From positions 1 to 64,000 of the forward strand of contig DATGZN010000069.1 in NCBI GenBank assembly GCA_035297145.1: a stretch of DNA of 64,000 bases. The letters run 5' to 3'. The position numbers and the translations under genes were made by a program. Shown here piece after piece: positions 49,739-58,614 of the stretch. The notes below the pieces were generated by a model. The model was not told where the DNA came from and searched no databases. It saw only the letters and a program-made list of their open reading frames with translations. Position 1 is the stretch's first letter. Every line of letters starts with the position of its first letter. This stretch comes from QHXW01 sp035297145. GTDB taxonomy: Bacteria; Acidobacteriota; Terriglobia; Bryobacterales; Bryobacteraceae.

Positions 49739-49886
49739 AGAGTACCTTCAGCCCGCCTCTGTATGCCTGAACATCCGAAAGGCGGACACAACCGGTTAAT
49801 CGGTGGTTCGAGGTAAAGTCTTTGCAGTACGCCTCTTTTTTCCCGGCGGGGCGTTGAGAGACCGAATTCGAGAGATTTCGCCAGGT

Positions 49887-50027
49887 AGCCCGTCGTTCGA
49901 GTTCAAGCAGGACGGCGAAAACCTGACCGGCACCTACTCCGGCAAATTTGGGAAAGCGACTCTGTCGGGAACAGTCAAAGGCGACGAGGTCGAGTTCAGC
50001 AAAGAAATGAGTGGGCGCTTGAACGCC
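49887..50027 (+). pseudogene. Fragment of a small KQDGE-type beta protein
   Basis: About 47 codons read SPSFEFKQDGENLTGTYSGK, then FGKATLSGTVKGDEVEFSKE, the central repeat-like part of a small secreted acidobacterial protein family with motif KxDGxxLTGTYSG...GTVKGDxVEFS. Neither a start with signal peptide nor the C-terminal half is present. The frame stays open further only as antisense of the next gene. The surrounding 49739-50063 shows no other gene. Confidence 0.5.
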
Positions 50028-50063
50028 CGCTCCAAGCTCTGCACTTCGGAAAAGCCGCGGCAG

Positions 50064-51008
50064 TTAGTCCTTGTGAGGCTGCCCCAAGGGCATGCCAAAC
50101 TGGAACCAAAGCGAGTTCCCCACCGGCCTGTTTTCCGTCAGGAAGTCTTTCTCCCACTTCAGAATCAAGGCATAGCGGTCGAAGTGGTAGCGGATCTCGG
50201 GGCCGAACGCAAAATTGCGCGCCCGGTTTCCGATACTCAGTCCGCCCTGCTGGTCGTCGGTCATCTGCTTGTAGTAATAACCGTTCCCGCCGATCGCCAA
50301 CCTCTTCGTGACATTCCGCATGCCGTCATACTCGCACAGGAATTCGCTACCGGAACGGTAGTTGGTGGCGCTGTCGTTATAGTTGGTAATGTATTGGATT
50401 TTGGAGCTGAGTTCCGTACGGCCGTGATCCGGCATGTACGTGATGGCTCCCGACGGCGCCGTAGCGATGTTGTGCTGTCCAATGTTGACCAGATCGCCCT
50501 TACGATACGCGAACCCCGGAGGATAGAGCTCAAAACCGTACCACGCGCTCACAGCACCCTTCCGGTACAAGACCGCCGTTTCCACATCGCCGTTGCCAAA
50601 CCCCTGCTTATTCATTCCCCCGAATGGCGCATTCAGATGCACATCCAGCCAGGGAAGCGCCCCCGCGCTGACCAGGGTACCGCCCAGCACATGGACACCC
50701 CAGTTGTGCACAACTTTGCCCGCTACGGCCCCGACCCGGAGATGAAATCCGGGTACCAGTGCCCGGCCAGTGGGACCGGCCAGTTCGTTCGCATCGAAGA
50801 AATCCGTGAACTCGAGCAATAAGGTCCCGCCCGGACCGGGATACTTGCCCGGCATAATGGTCTCCGCGCCTTCCGGGTACACGCTCGCGCCACCTTCTGT
50901 CGCAAATGCCACGCCAGTGATGCCCGTTGCCACTACAACACACGCCGCCATTCGTCTCCACGACGCTCGCCTCTTGATTGCTGATTCTCCACCGTTCGAT
51001 TTAGACAT
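50064..51008 (-). CDS. Outer-membrane beta-barrel protein (phenol MetA degradation-like family)
   Basis: ATG 51008 (MSKSNGGESAIKRRASWRRM) precedes a signal helix (ACVVVATGITGVAFATEGGA); the earlier ATG has no ribosome-binding support. The 314-residue protein shows the family motif ASVYPEGAETIMPGKYPGPG and alternating amphipathic strands (GHVW-type barrel segments) ending KWEKDFLTENRPVGNSLWFQ, with an aromatic near the C-terminus (FQFGMPLGQPHKD). Members are thought to be transport channels for aromatic compounds. It is divergent from the chemoreceptor at 51233 and shares the upstream region with it. Confidence 0.78.
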   Translation of the reverse strand: MSKSNGGESAIKRRASWRRMAACVVVATGITGVAFATEGGASVYPEGAETIMPGKYPGPGGTLLLEFTDFFDANELAGPTGRALVPGFHLRVGAVAGKVVHNWGVHVLGGTLVSAGALPWLDVHLNAPFGGMNKQGFGNGDVETAVLYRKGAVSAWYGFELYPPGFAYRKGDLVNIGQHNIATAPSGAITYMPDHGRTELSSKIQYITNYNDSATNYRSGSEFLCEYDGMRNVTKRLAIGGNGYYYKQMTDDQQGGLSIGNRARNFAFGPEIRYHFDRYALILKWEKDFLTENRPVGNSLWFQFGMPLGQPHKD

Positions 51009-51112
51009 GTAATAGACTCCTGAGGAAATCGCGAAGCCAGTCGAGCCCTTGTGGAGCGCCACCAGCGTTCCCAAACCTTATCGAACGTTTCGGGCGGAAT
51101 GTTTAGCGTTTT

Positions 51113-51153
51113 GGGTGACGGCAGTCACCCTTAATGACGGCAGTCACCCTTAA
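51113..51153. promoter_or_regulatory. 19-bp tandem repeat with hairpin between divergent genes
   Basis: TGACGGCAGTCACCCTTAA occurs twice in direct tandem (51116-51134 and 51135-51153). The first copy extends into a perfect hairpin, GGGTGAC 51113-51119, loop GGCA, GTCACCC 51124-51130. It lies 80 bp upstream of the chemoreceptor start and 105 bp upstream of the divergent outer-membrane gene. It may be a regulator-binding site. Confidence 0.6.
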
Positions 51154-51232
51154 TAGGGCTAAATTCTGCGAGGCTCTCCGCCGATACTTCTCGCAGGCGG
51201 ACATCGCGCTTCGCCCCGGGAGAGATCGACCG

Positions 51233-52852
51233 ATGATGCAGAATACGAGTATCCGTACCAAGTTGTTTGTGTGTTTTGGGTTTGTGGCGATCGCCGCAAC
51301 GGCATCCGCCGTCTATTGCTTGTCGACCATCCGGCACCTTCGGACGCAGATGCATGAGGAAATCGTGGGGAGCGCGGCACGCTTGGATCAGGCGCGGCAG
51401 ATCAGCATCGGCATCGCCAACATGCGAAGCGCCATGCGCGGGGTTTCCCTTTTCTCGATGATGCACAATACCGAACCTATGAAAAAGGCCCACACGGTTT
51501 TCGATGCGACCGCGGCAGAGATGCGGAAGACCATTCAGCGGATGGAAAGTGGTGCCATAAGTGCGGAAGATCGAACGAGTGTCAACGCGATCCGGTCGTC
51601 GTTGGAACAGTGGGTCACAGACTTCCAGGAGTTTGCGGATCTTTCCGCGGCGGGCCATGCGGAGGAAGCCAGTGAGAGCGCTCTGAAGAAGATTACCCCG
51701 CTATTGGACGTTCTGCAGAAAGGCACGGCGGACTTCGGCCAGGCCAACAGCTCCCGGCGCGATGCAGCCATCAGCAACGCAGAAGCCGCTATCCAGCGAA
51801 ACGAGCTGATTACGTATCTGTTCACGGCCCTGGTGCTGCTGGCGGGCGCGGGAGGGTTCTATGTCGTGACCAGCATGGCGAAGACGCTACGAGAGATTTC
51901 CGAGTCGGTGGCCGTTGGCGCTCAGCAGGTGTCGCAGGCCGCCGCGCAGGTTTCCACTTCCAGCCAGTCGCTGGCACAGGGCTCGTCGGAAAGTGCCGCA
52001 TCTCTCGAAGAAACCTCGGCCTCGGTCGAAGAGATCCAATCGATGGCCCGGCGGAACACCGAAAACGCCCAGAATGCCACGGATATTGTGGCGCACTCCG
52101 AAGAGAAGTTCCGCGAGACAAACCAAGCGCTGGATGAAATGGTCGTAGCCATGGGTGAGATCACCGGGTCCAGCCAGAAGATCTCCAAAATCATCAAGGT
52201 CATTGACGAGATCGCCTTCCAAACCAACATCCTGGCCTTGAACGCAGCGGTGGAAGCGGCCCGTGCCGGTGAAGCCGGAATGGGGTTCGCGGTGGTCGCC
52301 GACGAGGTGCGTAACCTGGCGCAGCGCTGCGCCCAAGCTGCTAAGGACACCTCCGGTCTTATTGAGGAGTCCATTGCCAAGTCGGATGGCGGAAAATCCA
52401 AGGTGGACCGTGTGGCGGCGGCCCTTCGCGGTGTAACAAAGGAAGCCACGCAGATCAAGACGCTGGTCGACGAAGTCAGTGTGGGCAGCCGCGAGCAGGC
52501 TAGTGGGCTCGCTCAAATCAGCAAGGCCGTCATGCAGATGGAGCAATCGGGCCAGAGTATCGCGGCCACTGCGGAGGAGAGCGCTGCCGCAGCCGAAGAG
52601 CTGAATGCACAGTCGGCTACCCTCATGGACGTCGGGCAGCAGTTGCGCACCCTGGTGGATGGGGCAGCAACATCCGTCCAATCTGGCAGGCCGGATCGGA
52701 AGACGCGGCTAAGTGCCCCTCGTGCGGGGAATCGGCCACCGGCGAGACTGCAGAATGCCGCCCCGGTGCGTCACGCCAAGGCTCCGGTGACGGCCGGTGT
52801 GCGACCGGAGAAGAGCGATTTTCCCCTGGAAGGCGACTTCAACGAGTTTTGA
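51233..52852 (+). CDS. Methyl-accepting chemotaxis protein with four-helix-bundle sensor
   Basis: ATG 51233 follows GGGAGAGA and gives 539 residues. A first membrane helix (about 10-30, LFVCFGFVAIAATASAVYCL) is followed by a helical periplasmic 4HB_MCP-like sensor (about 31-185) and a second helix (LITYLFTALVLLAGAGGFYV). The signalling domain follows, with conserved tip DEIAFQTNILALNAAVEAAR and EVRNLAQRCAQAAKDT. The C-terminus is extended and basic/proline-rich (about 490-539), ending EGDFNEF. The HAMP appears minimal. A strong terminator follows at 52930-52967. It may sense a compound taken up by the divergent channel. Confidence 0.92.
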   Translation: MMQNTSIRTKLFVCFGFVAIAATASAVYCLSTIRHLRTQMHEEIVGSAARLDQARQISIGIANMRSAMRGVSLFSMMHNTEPMKKAHTVFDATAAEMRKTIQRMESGAISAEDRTSVNAIRSSLEQWVTDFQEFADLSAAGHAEEASESALKKITPLLDVLQKGTADFGQANSSRRDAAISNAEAAIQRNELITYLFTALVLLAGAGGFYVVTSMAKTLREISESVAVGAQQVSQAAAQVSTSSQSLAQGSSESAASLEETSASVEEIQSMARRNTENAQNATDIVAHSEEKFRETNQALDEMVVAMGEITGSSQKISKIIKVIDEIAFQTNILALNAAVEAARAGEAGMGFAVVADEVRNLAQRCAQAAKDTSGLIEESIAKSDGGKSKVDRVAAALRGVTKEATQIKTLVDEVSVGSREQASGLAQISKAVMQMEQSGQSIAATAEESAAAAEELNAQSATLMDVGQQLRTLVDGAATSVQSGRPDRKTRLSAPRAGNRPPARLQNAAPVRHAKAPVTAGVRPEKSDFPLEGDFNEF

Positions 52853-52929
52853 GCCGGGGCACTGAAGGACAAGCGACTAAAGTAATTGGCCGCAACCTCC
52901 GATTACAGTAACGTCATTTCTGATTTCGT

Positions 52930-52967
52930 GCTGCGGCCCGCGCAGTACTTTGGGCCGCAGCTTTTTT
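52930..52967 (+). terminator. Intrinsic terminator after chemoreceptor
   Basis: A perfect 10-bp stem, GCTGCGGCCC 52930-52939 with GGGCCGCAGC 52952-52961, is followed by six T. It lies 78 bp after the stop. Confidence 0.92.
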
Positions 52968-53142
52968 CCTCCCCCTACCTCTCCCGGACAACTTTCGCCT
53001 GAAAACTGCCAACCGGCGGGCGAGCGCCCACGCGCCATGCCACAATTTACGGTAAGGAGGATGACTTTGCGCGGCGAAACGCGTCTAATGGGGGCAGGCC
53101 GTGATTCCGATCCTCTCCGGACCTAGAGAACACCACCAGGCC

Positions 53143-53922
53143 ATGACAGGAACCGCAAAAATCAGGACGCTCATCGTGGACGATGAGACGCCGGCGCGGC
53201 GAAGGATCCGCCGGTTGCTGGCTGCCGAAAGCGACATGGAGGTTGTTGGCGAATGCGGCGACCCGAGGAAGGCTGTCGAGTTCATTCAACAGCGCAACCC
53301 CGACTTGGTTTTCCTCGACGTGCAGATGCCCGGTCTTGATGGGTTTGGCGTGCTGGAATCGCTGCCACCCAAGAATGTGCCCGAGGTCATTTTCGTCACC
53401 GCGCTCGATCAGTATGCCTTACGTGCATTCGAGGTCCGCGCGCTCGACTACCTCTTGAAGCCCTTCGACCGCGCGCGCTTCCGGCAGGCGCTCGATCGCG
53501 CGCGCACGCAGATTCGCCAGCAGGGAGGGCACACGCTCGATCCCCGCTTGAGCCAACTGCTCGAGACTCTGGGCAGCAAACCGAAGCAAGCGGATCGCGT
53601 GATCATCAAGTCCGCCGGCCGCATCGTGCTGTTGCGGACCGATGAGATCGACTGGGTGGAAGCGGCGGACAACTACGTGCGTGTGCACGTAGGCACGGAA
53701 TCGCATCTGCTGCGGGAAACACTGGGCGCACTCGAATTGCGGCTCAATCCCGCGCAGTTCATGCGCATCCATCGTTCGACGCTGGTCAACATCGATCGCA
53801 TGAAGGAGCTGCAGCCGTGGTTTCATGGCGACTATATCGTCATCTTGCAAGATGGCAGCCGCCTCAATCTCAGCCGCACCTACCGTGACCGCGTCATCGG
53901 ACTGCTGGGGGAGATCTTCTAA
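53143..53922 (+). CDS. LytTR-family response regulator
   Basis: ATG 53143 gives 259 residues starting MTGTAKIRTLIVDDETPARR; a GTG at 53101 is a longer alternative. The receiver domain has the acidic pocket VDDE (about 12-15), phospho-acceptor Asp59 in DLVFLDVQMPGLDG, and VTALDQYALRAFEVRALDYLLKPF. The C-terminal LytTR DNA-binding domain (about 160-259) reads IIKSAGRIVLLRTDEIDWVE, FMRIHRSTLVNIDRMKELQP and LNLSRTYRDRVIGLLG. No sensor kinase is adjacent, so it is an orphan in this window. Confidence 0.93.
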   Translation: MTGTAKIRTLIVDDETPARRRIRRLLAAESDMEVVGECGDPRKAVEFIQQRNPDLVFLDVQMPGLDGFGVLESLPPKNVPEVIFVTALDQYALRAFEVRALDYLLKPFDRARFRQALDRARTQIRQQGGHTLDPRLSQLLETLGSKPKQADRVIIKSAGRIVLLRTDEIDWVEAADNYVRVHVGTESHLLRETLGALELRLNPAQFMRIHRSTLVNIDRMKELQPWFHGDYIVILQDGSRLNLSRTYRDRVIGLLGEIF

Positions 53923-53973
53923 CCTTCGCGTGGCCGGCGTACGAGTTTGCTGCACGGCCGGATTGACACCGGG

Positions 53974-54060
53974 CTAGAGCCTGGCAACTTCCCACTGGAA
54001 GTCATGGAACTCGGCAAGGCGGGCGAAATCAGACCCGTTCAGCGTCACTAGGGTGGCTCT
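53974..54060 (-). pseudogene. C-terminal fragment of a PIN-domain (VapC-like) protein
   Basis: About 28 codons read ATLVTLNGSDFARLAEFHDF and end QWEVARL at TAG 53974-53976. The pattern TLVTLNxxDFAR matches the last strand and catalytic-aspartate region of PIN nucleases. Upstream the frame runs into the octamer repeat (54082-54097), not into more PIN sequence. It appears to be a toxin gene remnant cut at the repeat. Confidence 0.45.
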
Positions 54061-54081
54061 GCCGTCTTTGTCGCCAGGCTT

Positions 54082-54097
54082 TCTCGGCGTCTCGGCG
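54082..54097. repeat. Octamer repeat, two copies
   Basis: TCTCGGCG TCTCGGCG is CGCCGAGA twice on the minus strand. It sits between the PIN fragment and the oxidoreductase gene. Confidence 0.75.
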
Positions 54098-54123
54098 TTG
54101 AAAAGTAGTTCTTCCGTCCAGCG

Positions 54124-55114
54124 TCACTCCAGCCGCACTAATTGCTTTCCCGTGTTTTCGCCGCGCAGCATGCCTATAAACGCTCGTGGAGTGTTTTCAA
54201 TGCCGTCGACGAATTGCTCATGGTGCTTCAGCTTCCCCGCATTGAGCCACATGGCTAACTGCCGGAGTCCTTCCGCGTAACGGTGCGCGAAGTCAAAGAC
54301 GAGGAACCCTTCCGCGCGCGCCCGCTTCACGATGAGGTGCCACAAAAGGCGCGGGCCAATCTCCGGTTTCTCCGCGTTATACTGCGCGATCTGCCCACAC
54401 ACCACCACGCGAGCGCCCCTGTTGAGCGTTGAGAACACGGCGTCGGTGATCGTGCCGCCTACGTTGTCGAAATAGATGTCCACTCCGTCGGGGCAAAGCT
54501 CGTTGATCTTTGCGCTGTAGCCGGAAGTGGTCTTGTAGTTAAACGCCGCATCGAAGCCGAGCTCGCCCGCCAGCCATGCCACCTTGGCGTCGCTGCCGGC
54601 GATTCCGATCACGCGGCAGCCGCTGATCTTGGCGATTTGTCCCACCAGCGAGCCCACCGCGCCCGCGGCTCCCGAAACCACCACCGTCTCACCCGAGCGC
54701 GGTTTGCCGATTTCGAGAAAACCGAAATAAGCCGTCAGCCCCGGCATGCCGAGCACGCTGAGTGCCGTGGAAACGGGCGCCAGTAAGGGGTCGAGTTTGC
54801 GGACGCCCTCGCCGTCGGAAATCGCGAATTGCTGCCAGCCGAAAAATCCCTCCACGACGTCGCCGACCTGGAATCGCACATTCTTCGAGGCACTCACTTC
54901 ACCCACCGCGCCCGCGCCCATCACCTCGCCGATCTGCACCGGCGGAGAATACGACTTCGCGTCGTTCATTCGGCCGCGCATATACGGATCCACGGAAATG
55001 TAGAGCATGCGCACCAGAATCTGGCCGGGCTCGGGTTCGGGAACGGGCGACTCGATCAGCTTGAAGTCCGACTCCTTCGGCATCCCCTTGGGCCGGGCGG
55101 CGAGCGTGATCTGC

Positions 55115-55131
<17 letters not shown>
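54124..55131 (-). CDS. NADP-dependent medium-chain oxidoreductase (CurA/leukotriene B4 dehydrogenase type)
   Basis: The 335-residue MDR-superfamily protein starts MPQANKQITLAARPKGMPKE. It then has LVRMLYISVDPYMRGRM (about 41-57), the family signature, and the NADP-binding VVSGAAGAVGSLVGQIAKIS (about 152-171). VDIYFDNVGGTITDAV and RVVVCGQIAQYN follow. It lacks the zinc-binding residues of alcohol dehydrogenases. Relatives reduce double bonds of enones using NADPH. It overlaps the acyl-CoA dehydrogenase gene by 17 bp, so it is last in the fatty-acid operon. Confidence 0.9.
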
Positions 55132-56326
<1,195 letters not shown>

Positions 56327-56337
56327 AATGGCGCTCG

Positions 56338-56949
56338 CTATTGGATCGTGCTCTGGCCTTCCACGGCCAGATCGTCCGGGATCACGTTGCGATTGATGTG
56401 GCGGTCCAGATCGATGACGTATGTTTCCTTCGCTTCGATCAACACCGGCGAATGCGTAGCCGCGATGATGCGGAAGTTTTTCCGGTCTACCAGCTCCATC
56501 AGCATTTTCAAAACGCGCCGCTGGTTGGAAACCGAGAGCGCCATTTCCGGTTCGTCGAGCAGCAGCGTGGTTCCGTCGGGAAAGCCCGGAAACGTCTGAC
56601 TGAACATGGACAGCATCACCTGGCCGTGGCTGGCCATCTGGATGAACTCTTTCATCGCCGGATCCTCGAACAGCTCGGGATGCGCCCGCGGGTTGTGCTG
56701 CTCGGCATCAAACAGCATGAGCTTGCCTGGATTGCTTTTGCCGCCGTCCAGCTTGTAGATGTAGCTGTCCTTCTTTTCGCCGCGCAGCGCGTAGTAGATG
56801 GCATGGAGCAGCGTAGACTTTCCGCAGCCGTTTTCGCCCGTGAGCAGGACCAGCGGATGTGACAGATCCACGATCATGGGCATGTGAAAGTTCAGGTTGG
56901 CGAAGACCGGATGGGCCAGGATTTTGAGGTACATAGGACTAATCAGCAT
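56338..56949 (-). CDS. AAA/ABC-type ATPase, stand-alone
   Basis: The 203-residue protein is one P-loop domain: Walker A TGENGCGKST (about 37-46), signature-like MASHGQVML (about 105-113), Walker B TTLLLDEPEMAL (about 127-138) and H-loop ATHSPVL (about 164-170). This order matches RecF/SMC/ABC-like ATPases (AAA_21/AAA_15 type) and not a transporter subunit. There is no membrane partner. It sits 3 bp after the acyl-CoA ligase gene and 11 bp before the dehydrogenase, inside a fatty-acid operon, which is unusual. ATG 56934 is a possible later start. Function unknown. Confidence 0.8.
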   Translation of the reverse strand: MLISPMYLKILAHPVFANLNFHMPMIVDLSHPLVLLTGENGCGKSTLLHAIYYALRGEKKDSYIYKLDGGKSNPGKLMLFDAEQHNPRAHPELFEDPAMKEFIQMASHGQVMLSMFSQTFPGFPDGTTLLLDEPEMALSVSNQRRVLKMLMELVDRKNFRIIAATHSPVLIEAKETYVIDLDRHINRNVIPDDLAVEGQSTIQ

Positions 56950-56952
56950 AGC

Positions 56953-58554
56953 TCAGGCTTCAGTCGTCCGCTGCTTCAACCGCGCGCGCATCACCTTCTT
57001 GTCAAACTTGCCAACGCTGGTTTTTGGAATGGCGTCGACAAACAGCACGTCATCCGGAAGCCACCACTTGGCGAATCGCGGCGCAAGATGCGCCAGAATT
57101 TCGTCTTTGGTAACGCGATCGAGAAATTGCGGCTTGGGAACGACCAAGGCCATCGGCCGCTCCTGCCACTGAGGATGCTCCACGGCGACCACCGCCGCCT
57201 CCAGAACTTTCGGATGCCCCATGATGGCGTTCTCCAGATCGACGCTCGAGATCCACTCGCCGCCGCTCTTGATCACGTCCTTGGCCCGGTCAACCAACTG
57301 CACGTAACCCTCGGCATCGATGGTGGCCACGTCGCCCGTGCGGAACCAGCCGTCCATGAAAGCCGAAGCGGAGCGTGTGTCGTTGTAGTAACCGCTGGTC
57401 ACCCAGGGGCCGCGCACCTGCACCTCACCTATCGTGGCGCCATCGCTGGGGACCACTCGGCCCTCGGCATCCACAACGCGGAGATCCACACCCACCACCG
57501 GTAGCCCCTGTTTCGCGCGCGTGGCGAAGCATTCGTCTTTCGGGCGTTCCGCAAGATGGCGTTTGAGCGTGCTGACGGTGCCCAACGGGGCCGTTTCGGT
57601 CATCCCCCAAAGCTGCCGCAATTCGATGCTGTGCGTTCTCTCGTACGTCTCGATCAGTGTTCGCGGTACGGCCGACCCGGCGCCCGCGGCGAGCCGCATG
57701 CTTGATACGTCGAACTTCTCCTGCTGGAGCACGGCATCGAGCCCGATCCAGATGGTGGGCACGCCCCCGGCAAACGTGACGCGCTCGTCCTGAATCAATT
57801 GCGCCAGGTCGCGTGACTGCGGATGCTCGCCGGGAAGCACAATCTTCGCACCCACCATAACGGCTGCAAATGGCGTTCCCCAGCCGTTGGCATGAAACAT
57901 CGGTACGATTTGGAGCAAAACGTCGCGCTCGCTCAGGGCAAACGTATCTGCCATAGTGAACGCCACGCTATGCAAGAACAAAGCTCGGTGGCTATAGACC
58001 ACACCCTTGGGATTCCCCGTGGTGCCCGACGTGTAACACATGCCGGCCGCGCAGTTTTCGTCCAGGCGGGGCCAGGCGTACGGCTCAACCGGAGCGCCTG
58101 CCAGCAGCGATTCATACTCATCCGAAGTGCCGCCGATGACCACCACCCGCTCGACGCATGAGACGCGGTCATGTATCTGATCGAGCAACGGGACGAGCGA
58201 CTGGTCCACGAAGATGACGCGATCCTCGGCGTGGTTGATGATGTAAGCGAGGTCGTCGCAGGACAGCCGCATGTTTAGCGTATGAATCACGGCGCCGTAG
58301 CAGGTGATGCCGAAGTAAAGCTCCAGATGCTGATAGGTATTCCAGCAAAGCGTGCCGACGCGATCACCCGGCTGCACACCGAGCTGTTGGAGCACGTGCG
58401 CCAACCGATGCGTTCGCGCGTAGTAATCACGATACCGGTAGCGGTGCGCGCCATCAGCCGTACGGGTCACAATCTCTTGGTTCGGAAAGAGTCGGCCCGC
58501 TCGCTCCAGAAAGTGCAGCAGGGTCAGTGGGTAGTCCATCATCAGCCCATTCAC
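56953..58554 (-). CDS. Long-chain acyl-CoA ligase (AMP-forming)
   Basis: GTG 58554 is 6 nt after GGAGG; ATG 58542 is the alternative. The 533-residue ANL-superfamily enzyme has the P-loop motif CYTSGTTGNPKGVVYSHRAL (about 171-190), the A5-like motif LRQLWGMTETAPLG, and YNDTRSASAFMDGWFRTGDV (adenylate-binding aspartate). GYVQLVDRAKDVIKSGGEWI is the hinge, and the C-terminal lysine is in PKTSVGKFDKK (about 517). It activates a fatty acid to acyl-CoA. First gene of the operon with the ATPase, acyl-CoA dehydrogenase and enone reductase; it probably feeds the bifunctional enzyme encoded at 30616-32736. Confidence 0.92.
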   Translation of the reverse strand: MNGLMMDYPLTLLHFLERAGRLFPNQEIVTRTADGAHRYRYRDYYARTHRLAHVLQQLGVQPGDRVGTLCWNTYQHLELYFGITCYGAVIHTLNMRLSCDDLAYIINHAEDRVIFVDQSLVPLLDQIHDRVSCVERVVVIGGTSDEYESLLAGAPVEPYAWPRLDENCAAGMCYTSGTTGNPKGVVYSHRALFLHSVAFTMADTFALSERDVLLQIVPMFHANGWGTPFAAVMVGAKIVLPGEHPQSRDLAQLIQDERVTFAGGVPTIWIGLDAVLQQEKFDVSSMRLAAGAGSAVPRTLIETYERTHSIELRQLWGMTETAPLGTVSTLKRHLAERPKDECFATRAKQGLPVVGVDLRVVDAEGRVVPSDGATIGEVQVRGPWVTSGYYNDTRSASAFMDGWFRTGDVATIDAEGYVQLVDRAKDVIKSGGEWISSVDLENAIMGHPKVLEAAVVAVEHPQWQERPMALVVPKPQFLDRVTKDEILAHLAPRFAKWWLPDDVLFVDAIPKTSVGKFDKKVMRARLKQRTTEA

Positions 58555-58614
58555 GACTCACCTCCGCGCGCGGAGATAGAGAACCTTCGCGCCACTCCAT
58601 GTTATAAGCGAATT

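Noticed and set aside
49803..50822. 339-codon plus-strand frame
   Set aside because: Only the first part carries family-like residues; from about 50060 it is antisense to the outer-membrane protein gene.
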